Shown here piece by piece: positions 36,000 to 45,133 of a DNA stretch of 64,000 bases. The notes below the pieces were generated by a model. It worked only from the letters and a program-made list of their open reading frames with translations, did no database searches and had not been told where the DNA came from. Position 1 is the stretch's first letter. Every line of letters starts with the position of its first letter. Origin of the DNA: Fibrivirga algicola (GTDB lineage: Bacteria > Bacteroidota > Bacteroidia > Cytophagales > Spirosomataceae); the NCBI RefSeq assembly GCF_011742925.1, contig NZ_WAEL01000001.1, forward strand, positions 496,001 through 560,000, in the 5' to 3' direction. Made by a program: the position numbers and the translations under genes.

Positions 36000-36788
36000 C
36001 TAAATATACCCGGCCACCTTATAGCTAACGTACCCAAACACTTCTTTTATCAGGTGCATGCTGTCGGCAAATGCCTGCTCGTGGGGCACCAGTAAATTAG
36101 AAAGCACAAAGGTGCGGGGTTCCTGAATAAACGCGGCGGGAAACGGCGTTGGCTGAATGCCCGCTTTGATGAAACAGGCCGTTGCCCGCCGCAGGTGGAA
36201 GGCCGAGGTTACCAAGACGCATCGATCGGTATGAAAAGTGTTGCGCAGCACGCGGGCCGAAAACCGGGCGTTTTCGTACGTATTCCGGGAGCGGGTTTCC
36301 CAGATCATATCGCGGGCCGGTACGCCCGCCAGCCGGAGAAACTTCATGCCCTCGTGGCCTTCGTGCAGTGCTTCGGTATCCATAAAAAACAGGTTTGTAC
36401 TACCGCCGCTGATTAGGATTTTCTGAACCTGGCCGGTCTTGTACAAAAACAGCGCCTGCCCCAGTCGATCGGCCTGTTGTGCGAGCATCGGTCGGGTAGG
36501 TAATACCGCCAGTTGAGTCTGCATCGTGCCGCCAGTGAGCACCACGGCTACACGTGTGGTGGTATCACCGGGTTGGCGGCTGAGAACATCCGATTGCGGA
36601 TTCACCTCCCAGGCTCGGGCCAGCTCGTTGACCAGAAAGCTATTACCAACTAACCAGAATAGCCCCAGTGAAATGAGCAGTAAGCGTCGACGTTGCCGGG
36701 GAAAAAGGAGCGCACCGACCAGTGAAGCCAACAGCCAACCGGCGGGCGTAAGGAAATACCCGGCAGTTTTCGACAGAAAGTAGAACAT
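36000..36788 (-). CDS. YdcF/SanA-family DUF218 membrane protein
   Basis: 262 aa. Two hydrophobic N-terminal segments (about 5-25 and 30-50), then the DUF218 domain: VAVVLTGGTMQTQ, RLGQALFLYKTGQVQKILISGG, TRSNTYENARF and VLVTSAFHLRRATACF. The family (ElyC/SanA/YdcF) is linked to envelope integrity and peptidoglycan precursor handling. Monocistronic; divergent from the TlpA gene at 36860. Confidence 0.88.
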   Translation of the reverse strand: MFYFLSKTAGYFLTPAGWLLASLVGALLFPRQRRRLLLISLGLFWLVGNSFLVNELARAWEVNPQSDVLSRQPGDTTTRVAVVLTGGTMQTQLAVLPTRPMLAQQADRLGQALFLYKTGQVQKILISGGSTNLFFMDTEALHEGHEGMKFLRLAGVPARDMIWETRSRNTYENARFSARVLRNTFHTDRCVLVTSAFHLRRATACFIKAGIQPTPFPAAFIQEPRTFVLSNLLVPHEQAFADSMHLIKEVFGYVSYKVAGYI

Positions 36789-36847
36789 AGATTCGTTAAT
36801 GATTCGTTATTAGACGATTTGGCTCCGTTGATTGGCCGCCGAACGCT

Positions 36848-36855
36848 TATTTTTG
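36848..36855 (+). promoter_or_regulatory. TAnnTTTG box abutting a start codon
   Basis: TATTTTTG ends only 4 nt before the ATG at 36860, so the message is expected to be leaderless or nearly so. Confidence 0.6.
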
Positions 36856-36859
36856 TGCT

Positions 36860-38323
36860 ATGAAACGTCGTAACTTCTTTGTGTTGATGCTGGGCCTGCT
36901 GCCCTTGCTGACCCTAGCCCAAACCACTACGGAGGGGCACCGTATTACGGGGCGAATTCGGGGCGTAAAAGATACCACCGTGGTGCTGGCCCATTACCAG
37001 TACGATCCCACCCATTACGTGCCGAAAGATACAGCCCGGGTCGATGCCAACGGGAATTTTGTCTTTCAGGGTAAAAAATCGTTGCCCGGTGGGCTGTACC
37101 TGGTCGTGATGCCCAAAGGGCGCTATTTCGACATTGTGCTGGCCGAACAGCAATTTGCTTTCGAAACCGATACTGCCGATTTCATTGGTAGTATGAAGGT
37201 GACTGGCTCACCCGAGAACGCAGCTTTCTATGGCTATCAGCAGAAACTGAAAGGGCTCTTCGAGGAAATGCGGCAGGCCGATAAACAGCCCAAAACGGAA
37301 GCGTCGGCGCAGCGATTGAAAGACATGCAGGCGCAGGCACGTGCCTACCGGGCCGATTTCTTGGCGCAGAACAAATCGCTGCTGACTACCAAGATCCTGC
37401 TGGCCTCGTCGGAACCCGACGTACCCACGCCGCCCAAAGCCGCCAACGGTCGGCCCGATTCGCTCTGGCAGTTCGCGTACTACAAAAATCACTTCTGGGA
37501 TAACTTCGACCTGAACGACGACCGGATGCTGCGCACGCCATTGTTGCAGCCTAAGATAGACCGGTTCATCAAGGAATTAACCGTGCAACAGAGTGATTCG
37601 CTGGCGAAATCAGCCGATTACCTGATCAGCAAGGCTGGCGCATCAAAAGACCTGAAGCCCTACCTGATCTGGTACATCACCAGCCAGTATGAGCGGCCTA
37701 AAGTGCTGGGCACCGATGGCCTCTTTATTCATATGGTCGAGAAATACTGGCTCACCCGCCAGATGCCCAACATCGACTCGGCGACGATGAAAACGGTGAG
37801 CGAGCGGGTGGCGGTGCTCAAGCCATTGCAGGTAGGTAAAACGTTTGCCATGCCCATCGTGGGCGATACCCTTGCCCGTCCATTGAGCTTCAATAACCTA
37901 GCAGCGGCCGATTACACGATCATGTTCTTCTATGCGCCTCATTGCGGTCACTGCCGCGAAGCGGCGCCGAAAGTGAAGAAATTCACCGATTCGCCAGCCG
38001 GTAAAGGGGTGAAGGTAGTAGCGATTGCCATTGAAGACTCGGCCGACGACTGGAAGAAGTTCATCAAAGAATTTAAGCTCAACACCTGGATGCACGGTTA
38101 TGACCACAAGCAACAGATTGACTTCCGTCGGCAGTATGATGTAGCCACTACGCCAACGCTCTATGTGCTGGATAGGAACAAGAAGATTATCGCCCGCGGG
38201 CTGCCTGCCGAGCAGATAGAAGATTTTCTGGACTTCACCCGTAAACAGGCTGCGCTGGGCACACCGGCTAAAACCGGGGGGGCAAAGACGGCGACCGTGA
38301 AGGCAAAACCAACCAGTCGGTAA
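36860..38323 (+). CDS. DUF4369-TlpA thiol-disulfide protein, copy 1
   Basis: 487 aa. Signal peptide ending at LAQ. DUF4369 domain (HRITGRIRGVKDTTVVLAHY, about 25-120), a helical middle domain of DUF5106 type (about 150-310), and a C-terminal thioredoxin fold with C362-G-H-C365 (YAPHCGHCREAAP) and the cis-proline region ATTPTLYVLD. Periplasmic thiol reductase or cytochrome-maturation-like protein. The gene at 38410 is a tandem paralogue with the same architecture, suggesting recent duplication. Confidence 0.92.
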   Translation: MKRRNFFVLMLGLLPLLTLAQTTTEGHRITGRIRGVKDTTVVLAHYQYDPTHYVPKDTARVDANGNFVFQGKKSLPGGLYLVVMPKGRYFDIVLAEQQFAFETDTADFIGSMKVTGSPENAAFYGYQQKLKGLFEEMRQADKQPKTEASAQRLKDMQAQARAYRADFLAQNKSLLTTKILLASSEPDVPTPPKAANGRPDSLWQFAYYKNHFWDNFDLNDDRMLRTPLLQPKIDRFIKELTVQQSDSLAKSADYLISKAGASKDLKPYLIWYITSQYERPKVLGTDGLFIHMVEKYWLTRQMPNIDSATMKTVSERVAVLKPLQVGKTFAMPIVGDTLARPLSFNNLAAADYTIMFFYAPHCGHCREAAPKVKKFTDSPAGKGVKVVAIAIEDSADDWKKFIKEFKLNTWMHGYDHKQQIDFRRQYDVATTPTLYVLDRNKKIIARGLPAEQIEDFLDFTRKQAALGTPAKTGGAKTATVKAKPTSR

Positions 38324-38409
38324 GGCCAACTATGGCCCGTTTTTTGTAAGGGCTTACGTTCAGCAGGTACGTTATGCGAGCGCCTGCTGAACGTAACACC
38401 CATACAGCC

Positions 38410-39843
38410 ATGAATCGTTTTTTACTCACGCTGGTCTTCACCAGCTTAGCAGCGGCTTTGTTTGCCCAATCGCCCGCTGGCTTCCGGATTGAAGGGCGCA
38501 TTCGCGGTTTACGCGACACCACCATAGTGCTGGCCCATTACTTTGGGTACAACCAATATATTCCGAAAGACACCGCCCGGCTCGATAGCAGCGGCCGGTT
38601 TGCTTTTGAGGGCAAAAACGCCCTGCCTCAGGGCCTCTATATTGCTATAACGCCGTTGAAAAAAAGGCGTGCCATTGAACTGCTGGTAGGCACCCAGCGC
38701 TTTTCGTTCGAGACCGACACAACCAATTTTGTTGCTGACATGCACGTGACCGGTTCGCCTGATAACGAAGCTTTCTACGCCTATCAGAAGCAGATGCTTG
38801 CTTTTACCGATGAAGGCAAAGCACTTGACATTCAAGCTCAGTTCAGGCCCGATGAGATGGGTAAGTTAACCATCCGGCGCCAGATGACTGAATTGCAGCG
38901 CAAGCTCGTTCAGTTTCAGAAAGCAACCGTAAGCGTATCCGATTCACTGCTGGTCCGCAAGTTTCTACGGGCATCGCTGGAACCTGATATTCCGGCTCCG
39001 CCGAAGCTCAGGAATGGTAAAGTCGACTCCACGTTCCAGTACCGCTATTACAAGACCCACTTCTGGGATTCGTTCGATTTTGCCGACGATCGTCTGGTAC
39101 GTACCCCCATTTTTCAGCGCAAGATCGACCAGTACTTGCAGCAGATGACCGCGCCGGTGACCGATTCGCTCGTCAAAAGCGCCGATTTTATAGTGTCGAA
39201 AGCGCGCGCCAATAAAGAGATGCTCTCGTACGCCATCTGGTACATCACTAGCCAGTACGAGCGCCCCCGCGTAATGGGTACCGAAGGCGTTTTTGTGCAC
39301 ATGGCCGAGCGTTATTACTTGTCGGGCGTGATGCCCGCGTCAGACCCCGTGACGGTCGAAAACATCCGTAAGCGCGTAGAAACGGTAAAGCCGCTGCTGG
39401 TCGGACAGCCATTTCCAATCCTGACGGTGAGTGACACCCTGCGCCAACCGATTGACCTGAAGGCCACAAAAAGCGACTATACCGTCTTGTTCTTTTACGA
39501 CCCTACCTGCGTCCATTGCCGCGAGTCGATGCCCAAACTGCTGGAATTCGCCAGAAATAAAGAGACTACCAAAGACGTACAGTTCTGCGCCATTGCGGTA
39601 GATAACAGCCCCGATGCATGGCAGGCGTTCATTCGTGAATACGGCATTCAGAACTGGGTAAACGGGTATGATTTTAGCTTCCGAACCGATTTTCGCAGGC
39701 AGTTCGATGTAGTAAAGACACCGACGGTGTATGTGCTTGGTAAAGACAAAACCATTTTGGCCCGGGCGCTGCCAACAGAGCAGGTCGGCGACTTTATTGA
39801 GTTTCAGCGGCGTATGAGCAGGCAACTGGCTACGCGGAAGTAG
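38410..39843 (+). CDS. DUF4369-TlpA thiol-disulfide protein, copy 2
   Basis: 477 aa from ATG 38410, which opens a signal peptide (MNRFLLTLVFTSLAAALFAQ); an ATG at 38374 would spoil it. Same domain order as the gene before: DUF4369 (FRIEGRIRGLRDTTIVLAHY), helical middle with the shared SYAIWYITSQYERPRVMGT, and a thioredoxin domain with C367-V-H-C370 and VKTPTVYVLG. The two differ in the redox dipeptide (GH versus VH), which usually alters redox potential, so they may have split tasks. Confidence 0.92.
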   Translation: MNRFLLTLVFTSLAAALFAQSPAGFRIEGRIRGLRDTTIVLAHYFGYNQYIPKDTARLDSSGRFAFEGKNALPQGLYIAITPLKKRRAIELLVGTQRFSFETDTTNFVADMHVTGSPDNEAFYAYQKQMLAFTDEGKALDIQAQFRPDEMGKLTIRRQMTELQRKLVQFQKATVSVSDSLLVRKFLRASLEPDIPAPPKLRNGKVDSTFQYRYYKTHFWDSFDFADDRLVRTPIFQRKIDQYLQQMTAPVTDSLVKSADFIVSKARANKEMLSYAIWYITSQYERPRVMGTEGVFVHMAERYYLSGVMPASDPVTVENIRKRVETVKPLLVGQPFPILTVSDTLRQPIDLKATKSDYTVLFFYDPTCVHCRESMPKLLEFARNKETTKDVQFCAIAVDNSPDAWQAFIREYGIQNWVNGYDFSFRTDFRRQFDVVKTPTVYVLGKDKTILARALPTEQVGDFIEFQRRMSRQLATRK

Positions 39844-39926
39844 GCGAGTCGGCGGATAAGGGCAAGAGTTTTTCTGCCAGTGGGCTGATGGGTCACACCA
39901 CTGTCAGAAAAGCTCTATTTTGCGGC

Positions 39927-42476
39927 ATGAAACACATCTTCGTCAGCTTGCTTCTGTTGGGCGCTGCTTCCGCCGCATCTGCCCAAACCCAATCTGCCAA
40001 ACCAACGCTCACCGTCGAGACCATCATGCAGGACCCCCGCCAATGGGTGGGTACGTCGCCGTCGGGCGTGTTCTGGAGTGATGATTCCCGTACCATCTAT
40101 TTCAACTGGAATGACCTGAGCCGGCCCGACAAAGCGCTTGGCGATTCCCTCTACAAAATCACGCTCCCAGGTGGTAAATACGCACCATCGACGAAGCCCG
40201 TAAAAGTATCGATCGATGAACGCCGGACGCTGACTCCCGCCGAAGCAGATTACAACCGGGCCAGAACGCTGCGCCTCTACGCTAAATACGGTGACATTTT
40301 CTTGCTCGACCGGAAAACGGGTCAGGTACGTACCCTGACCAACACCGTGGACCGCGAGAGTAACCCCACTTTTTCGGGCGACGAAAAAGCCGTGCTGTTT
40401 ACCCGCGCCAACAACCTGTTTCGCACTGATCTGGCGACGGGCCTAACCGAGCAGCTCACCAATTTCGATCCCGGTGCAAAACGGCCAACGCCTGGCAGCA
40501 CCAGCCAGGAATCGTGGCTCAAGCGCGATCAACTCGCCTTGTTTGACGTGTTGAAAGACCGTAAAGCCAAACGCGATGAGGCCGAACGAACGACCAAAGC
40601 CGAGCAGCCCCGCCGACCCAAAACAATTTACACGGAGGGCAAATCGGTGATGAACGCCAGCCTGAGCCCCAATGGCCGGGTAGTAACGTTTGCGTTGATG
40701 AAAGCGGCTTCCGGTGCTAAATCGACCATTGTCCCCAGCTTTGTTACTGAATCGGGCTTTACTGAAGATCTACCCGCCCGCACCAAAGTAGGCGCACCGC
40801 TGTCGGCCGTAGAATTTATGGTCTATGACATCGCGCGCGATACGGCCCTGCCGGTCAGCCTGGCCAATCTGCCCGGTATTACCGATAAACCCGACTACCT
40901 GATGCCCTCAGCCGTGACGAGTACCTCCGCTGCGGTGGCAGGTCGGACAACCGTTGCCGCGGCTGAAAAAACGCCAGCCGACACAACCCGTAAGCTGGCC
41001 GCTGAGCTGAAAAAATCGGCTAATCGACCAGTGTACGTAAGCTCGCCTGTATGGGCCGAAGGGCCTGCTGCGCATTATGCCGTAGTTGTTGTTCGGGCGG
41101 TAGATAACAAAGACCGCTGGCTGATGCTGCTGGATACTGAAAAGCCAACCAGCCTGAAACTCCTTGACCGGCAACGCGATGAAGCCTGGATCGGAGGGCC
41201 CGGTATTGGCGGCGGTTTTTCGGCAGGTACGTTAGGCTGGCTCGACGACCAGACCATCTATTACCAGTCGGAGGTAGATGGGTATGCGCACCTGTACACA
41301 ATGAACGTGCAAACGGGGCAACGTACCCAGCTCACGAAGGGCCGGTTTGAAGTGCAGCAGGTGGTGCTGTCGGCCGACAAGAAAACGTTTTACCTCACCA
41401 CCAATGAAGTACACCCCGGCGAACAGCATTTGTACCGCATGGCCGTAACGGGCGGGCCACGTACCCAACTCACCACCATGACCGGTGCCAACGACGCTAC
41501 GCTGTCGCCCGATGAGTCGCAGATTGTGGTTCGGTATTCGGGGATTACAAAGCCCTGGGAGTTGTATCTGATGAGCAACCCCGGCGCGACCGGCGGCGAT
41601 AAGGCGAAAGCCACCAGAAAGGGACAGGTCGGCAACGTACCTGCAACACCAGTACAACTTACGTCAAGCACGAGTGAGCGCTTCCGAACGTACCCGTGGC
41701 GCAGTGCAGACGTGGTTACCATTCCGGCCCGTGACGGGCAACCCATCTATGCCCGCTTGTATAAACCGGCCGCCGACGCTCCGGTGAAAGCTAACGGGAA
41801 AGCCGTGGTATTTGTGCACGGGGCGGGGTACCTGCAAAATGCGCACAAGTGGTGGAGCCAGTATTTCCGGGAGTATATGTTCCATAACCTGCTGGTCGAT
41901 AAGGGCTACACTGTGCTCGATATCGACTATCGAGGCTCAGCGGGTTATGGCCGCGACTGGCGGACGGGCATCTACCGGTTCATGGGAGGCAAAGACCTGA
42001 CTGACCACGTGGATGCAGCCGACTGGCTGGTGAAAAATCACGGCGTTGATGCCAAGCGGATTGGTGTGTATGGCGGTTCATACGGCGGTTTCATCACCCT
42101 GATGGCCATGTTTACCACCCCTGATGTATTTAAGGCCGGAGCCGCCCTGCGCCCCGTGACCGACTGGGCGGCCTACAACCACGGCTATACCAGCAACATC
42201 CTGAACGAACCGTATTCTGACACCCTGGCCTATCGTCGGTCGTCGCCTATCTATCACGCGGCCGGATTGAAAGGACACCTGCTCATCTGTCATGGCATGG
42301 TCGACGTAAACGTGCATTTTCAGGACGCTGTACGCCTGACCCAACGGTTGATCGAACTGAAAAAAGAAAACTGGGAGTTGGCTCCTTACCCCGTAGAAGA
42401 TCACGGTTTTGTGGAGCCAACGAGCTGGATGGACGAGTATAAACGCATCCTTAAACTGTTCGAGGAACGGTTGTGA
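39927..42476 (+). CDS. S9-family peptidase, exported prolyl-oligopeptidase/DPP type
   Basis: 849 aa from ATG 39927 (MKHIFVSLLLLGAASAASAQ, signal peptide). Beta-propeller built of DPP-IV-like repeats (GVFWSDDSRTIYFNW, NPTFSGDEKAVLFTR, DATLSPDESQIVVRY), then the alpha/beta hydrolase. Catalytic triad visible: S718 (GGSYGG), D793 (HGMVDVNV) and H826 (EDHGF). Cleaves peptides from the N-terminus or after proline; exact specificity unclear. A near-match promoter CTATTTTGCGGC ends just before the start. Confidence 0.93.
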   Translation: MKHIFVSLLLLGAASAASAQTQSAKPTLTVETIMQDPRQWVGTSPSGVFWSDDSRTIYFNWNDLSRPDKALGDSLYKITLPGGKYAPSTKPVKVSIDERRTLTPAEADYNRARTLRLYAKYGDIFLLDRKTGQVRTLTNTVDRESNPTFSGDEKAVLFTRANNLFRTDLATGLTEQLTNFDPGAKRPTPGSTSQESWLKRDQLALFDVLKDRKAKRDEAERTTKAEQPRRPKTIYTEGKSVMNASLSPNGRVVTFALMKAASGAKSTIVPSFVTESGFTEDLPARTKVGAPLSAVEFMVYDIARDTALPVSLANLPGITDKPDYLMPSAVTSTSAAVAGRTTVAAAEKTPADTTRKLAAELKKSANRPVYVSSPVWAEGPAAHYAVVVVRAVDNKDRWLMLLDTEKPTSLKLLDRQRDEAWIGGPGIGGGFSAGTLGWLDDQTIYYQSEVDGYAHLYTMNVQTGQRTQLTKGRFEVQQVVLSADKKTFYLTTNEVHPGEQHLYRMAVTGGPRTQLTTMTGANDATLSPDESQIVVRYSGITKPWELYLMSNPGATGGDKAKATRKGQVGNVPATPVQLTSSTSERFRTYPWRSADVVTIPARDGQPIYARLYKPAADAPVKANGKAVVFVHGAGYLQNAHKWWSQYFREYMFHNLLVDKGYTVLDIDYRGSAGYGRDWRTGIYRFMGGKDLTDHVDAADWLVKNHGVDAKRIGVYGGSYGGFITLMAMFTTPDVFKAGAALRPVTDWAAYNHGYTSNILNEPYSDTLAYRRSSPIYHAAGLKGHLLICHGMVDVNVHFQDAVRLTQRLIELKKENWELAPYPVEDHGFVEPTSWMDEYKRILKLFEERL

Positions 42477-42591
42477 ATACGGATACGGTCGCGAACTTTA
42501 ACGACATCCTAACCGAGTTTTCATAACCATCGGGAGTAGGCGGCAGTTGTGGATAATATGGCTGACTAGGGCCACTAACTGCACAACGACA

Positions 42592-42873
42592 ATGAAGAAG
42601 CCTCTTATTTTGATGGCCTTACTGGCCACAACCCTAACCTTCGCTCAGGCGCAGGATGTGAAAGAAAACGCGAAAGCAACGGGCCGACAGGCTAAACGCA
42701 CCATGAATGCGGCGGGTGACAAGATTGAGCGCGAAAGCCGTGAGGCAAAGCAGGATATTAAAGACGAGACCCGTGAAGCCAAAACAAAAACGAAGCGCGC
42801 TACAAATAAGGCACTCGATAAAACGGATCGCAGCCTGAAAAAAGCTGAACGTAAGCTGGATAATAACCGGTAG
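42592..42873 (+). CDS. Small exported lysine/glutamate-rich protein
   Basis: 93 aa from ATG 42592. Signal peptide (MKKPLILMALLATTLTFAQA), then a highly charged helix (KENAKATGRQAKRTMNAAGD, REAKQDIKDETREAK) with a repeat of about 7 to 11 residues, resembling LEA-like or CsbD-like stress proteins. No named family. Ends at a terminator. Confidence 0.7.
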   Translation: MKKPLILMALLATTLTFAQAQDVKENAKATGRQAKRTMNAAGDKIERESREAKQDIKDETREAKTKTKRATNKALDKTDRSLKKAERKLDNNR

Positions 42874-42893
42874 TTTATATAAAGTACCAACTG

Positions 42894-42931
42894 AAAAAAA
42901 GGCCGTTACTCAGCAAGTGACGGCCTTTTTT
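42894..42931. terminator. Bidirectional terminator
   Basis: GGCCGTTACT and AGTGACGGCC (one G-T wobble) between A7 and T6 runs, 21 bp after the small exported protein. Confidence 0.88.
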
Positions 42932-43012
42932 CGGTTTCTTGACCCTGTTTTGGCACTCAACCGCAGCTATCGAACGTTGACAGACAATAAATCCACTGCT
43001 TACTTTGTCATG

Positions 43013-43261
43013 ATGACACAACCCCTTACAGTGCTGCTTTTTGGCATCACCCGCGACCTTGTCGGACAAAACAGGCTTTCGGTTCCGCTCGCGAAGGGGG
43101 GCCGCGTGGCTGATCTGCTGGCTCACCTGCACGAGCAATATCCGGCGCTGGCTGGCGTGAAATCGGTGCTGGTTGCCGTGAACAGCGAATACGCCGAACC
43201 CGATATGGTTCTTAACCCCTCTGACGAAATTGCCCTGATTCCGCCCGTGAGCGGTGGCTAG
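43013..43261 (+). CDS. moaD: Molybdopterin synthase small subunit (MoaD/ThiS family)
   Basis: 82 aa from ATG 43013 (ATG 43010 also possible; the longer frame from 42917 crosses the terminator and is not plausible). Ubiquitin-like fold ending in the thiocarboxylation tail PPVSGG, with DEIALIPPVSGG typical of MoaD. TACTTTG, close to the promoter box, is only 3 nt upstream of ATG 43010. Supplies sulfur to MoaE for molybdopterin. MoaE follows 120 bp later. Confidence 0.9.
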   Translation: MTQPLTVLLFGITRDLVGQNRLSVPLAKGGRVADLLAHLHEQYPALAGVKSVLVAVNSEYAEPDMVLNPSDEIALIPPVSGG

Positions 43262-43381
43262 GTCAATAATCAGGCATCAATGGCTAATTCCCATTGCGCA
43301 GGTACGTTGCCTCGCCTGATTGCTACATTGGCTGTTGCTGTAGCTTTATAGATACCCGTTAATTGATAACTGATCGTTGTA

Positions 43382-43792
43382 ATGATTGCTCTTACCGCAG
43401 ACCCAATCGACTTTAGTTCAGCGTACCATTACCTGCAAACCGACGAAGCCGGCGCCATCGATTTTTTTTTCGGGGTAGTGCGCAACAACACGCAGCAGCG
43501 CTCGGTAAACCAGCTTGATTATGAAGCGTATGGCCCAATGGCAATTCGTGAAATGCAGAAGATTGCCGATCAGGCATGCGAACGCTGGCCTGTATTGAAG
43601 TACGTTATCATTCACCGAACGGGCGTGCTGCGCATTGGCGAAATGGCCGTACTGATTGGCGTTGCTACGCCCCACCGCGATGCTGCTTTTGAAGCAACCC
43701 GCTACATCATCGATACCATCAAACAGACCGTTCCCATCTGGAAGAAGGAACTATTCACCGACGGTGAAGTGTGGGTGAATGCAACGCCTTAG
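43382..43792 (+). CDS. moaE: Molybdopterin synthase catalytic subunit MoaE
   Basis: 136 aa, the usual length. GAIDFFFGVVRNNTQ, LDYEAYGPMAIREM, IHRTGVLRIGEMAVLIGVA, HRDAAFEATRYIID and the active-site PIWKKELF with its lysines. Together with MoaD converts precursor Z to molybdopterin. The remaining moa genes are not in the window. Confidence 0.95.
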   Translation: MIALTADPIDFSSAYHYLQTDEAGAIDFFFGVVRNNTQQRSVNQLDYEAYGPMAIREMQKIADQACERWPVLKYVIIHRTGVLRIGEMAVLIGVATPHRDAAFEATRYIIDTIKQTVPIWKKELFTDGEVWVNATP

Positions 43793-43805
43793 GATGTTTT
43801 GTGGG

Positions 43806-43857
43806 TTGAGGTTGCGCTGCTAATACCCGGTTATGTGAAGTCGTAGCGCAACCTCAA
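43806..43857. terminator. Hairpin between converging genes
   Basis: Thirteen-base perfect arms TTGAGGTTGCGCT (43806-43818) and AGCGCAACCTCAA (43845-43857), without a T-run. Confidence 0.6.
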
Positions 43858-43873
43858 ACCACAATCATCAAAC

Positions 43874-44983
43874 TTATTTCAATACGTACCTGCCTTCGAT
43901 CGGGTAGTGGTCGGAGTTGGGCTGCTCGCGGTGGGTGATGAAGTCGAGAATCTCCAGTCGGGGATCAAAGAACTGGTTATCGATGCGAATGGTCTTCGGA
44001 GCCCGATTTAGCGTAAATCCGAATCCGTGACCTGCCTTCTCGAAAGCGTTGGGCAACACGCGCCGGAGGCGTTCGTACACCACGCTATAAGGCGTATCGT
44101 TGAAGTCGCCCGTGACCACCACTGGGTATGGGCTGCTGGCAATGCAGTCCTCAACGAACCGGACTTCGCCCTGCCGGGCCTTAAAGCCTGCTTTCAGCGC
44201 GCCAAGAACAGTTCGGGTCTCTGTTTTTACCCCTGACATTTTGTCCTCCTGAAACACCCGACGTACCCGGATGCCCATTGATTGAAGGTGAACATTGATG
44301 ATCCGGATCGTGTCCGTTTCGATCTGGATATCGGTCCAGACCATACCATTGAAGGAACTGAACAGTTGCTTACCCTGTGCAACGATCGGATAGCGCGAGA
44401 AAGTAGCCACCCCAATGCTACCCGTCTGCTTATCCTGTACGAAAGCGTGGTAGCGGTACCCCGCTTTCTCCATACGGGAGGTCATCTGAAAGGTAGGGGT
44501 CTGATCGCTGGTGTAAAACTCCTGAAAGCATTTGATCGCTGCCGGGTGGCGAATTACCCAATCTGTCATTTGCCTGGTTTTAGCCGGAACACGTTTCTGC
44601 GGGTCCTGGTAATACTTATCCAGGTTGAATACCGACACATTATAACTGAGCAGCGTAAAGGCGTGGTTGCTTCCAGTGGCCTCTTTGGGCGTATGCACCG
44701 ACAGCGTACGGGGCAGTAACCAATAGCCAAGTACTAACCCGATAACCGACAGGGTGCTGCGCCAGGGGCGACTAAACAGCCAGAACAGGCCCAGAAGTAC
44801 GAGCAGCAACCAGGCAACGGGCAGCGTGATCATGATCATACTAGCCAGCCAGTGTTCCAGTGGAAGCCAGCCCAGCAGGTAATAAATCAGCAAGGTGTAG
44901 AAGAACACACCCAGGTGTAGCGACCAGATCAGCGAACGACCCATGAAGGCTAGAAATTGGCCGATACGCGTTTGTAATGACAT
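43874..44983 (-). CDS. Membrane-anchored endonuclease/exonuclease/phosphatase family protein
   Basis: 369 aa from ATG 44983. Three hydrophobic segments in the first 95 residues (LIWSLHLGVFFYTLLIYYLL, MIMITLPVAWLLLVLLGLFW, LSVIGLVLGYWLLP), then an EEP domain: LLSYNVSVFNL (Asn), KCFQEFY (Glu), DIQIETDTIRIINVHLQS, VVVTGDFNDTPYS and DHYPI (His). Divalent-metal phosphodiesterase; substrate could be nucleic acid or a phospholipid head. The active domain likely faces the periplasm. Confidence 0.9.
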   Translation of the reverse strand: MSLQTRIGQFLAFMGRSLIWSLHLGVFFYTLLIYYLLGWLPLEHWLASMIMITLPVAWLLLVLLGLFWLFSRPWRSTLSVIGLVLGYWLLPRTLSVHTPKEATGSNHAFTLLSYNVSVFNLDKYYQDPQKRVPAKTRQMTDWVIRHPAAIKCFQEFYTSDQTPTFQMTSRMEKAGYRYHAFVQDKQTGSIGVATFSRYPIVAQGKQLFSSFNGMVWTDIQIETDTIRIINVHLQSMGIRVRRVFQEDKMSGVKTETRTVLGALKAGFKARQGEVRFVEDCIASSPYPVVVTGDFNDTPYSVVYERLRRVLPNAFEKAGHGFGFTLNRAPKTIRIDNQFFDPRLEILDFITHREQPNSDHYPIEGRYVLK

Positions 44984-45005
44984 GTGGAGATACGGGATGA
45001 CGGCG

Positions 45006-45013
45006 CAAAAGTA
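45006..45013 (-). promoter_or_regulatory. TAnnTTTG box for the EEP gene
   Basis: Reads TACTTTTG on the minus strand, 22 nt before the ATG at 44983. Confidence 0.55.
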
Positions 45014-45069
45014 AGACAAAGGGAGTGCCCTGCTAGCCGCGCCGGGTTGCTTTTCGCTGAATAACGCCT

Positions 45070-45077
45070 TATCTTTG
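45070..45077 (+). promoter_or_regulatory. Promoter of the rimP-nusA-infB operon
   Basis: TATCTTTG, exact -7 box, with TTG at 45047-45049 about 20 bp upstream. Divergent from the EEP promoter 56 bp away. Confidence 0.65.
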
Positions 45078-45107
45078 CGCCACTTAGCGACATCAGACAG
45101 GATCAGC

Positions 45108-45131
45108 AAAGGGAGTTCGGCTCCCTTTTTT
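45108..45131 (+). promoter_or_regulatory. Attenuator-like hairpin in the rimP leader
   Basis: AAAGGGAG (45108-45115), loop TTCGG, CTCCCTTT (45121-45128), then more T's to 45131, two nt before the TTG at 45134. It has terminator form but sits between promoter and first gene, so it can make most transcripts stop early unless read through. Confidence 0.6.
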
Positions 45132-45133
45132 CA

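Noticed and set aside
42917-43012. N-terminal extension of MoaD
   Set aside because: It would start inside a terminator hairpin, and MoaD proteins begin near residue 33 of the long frame.
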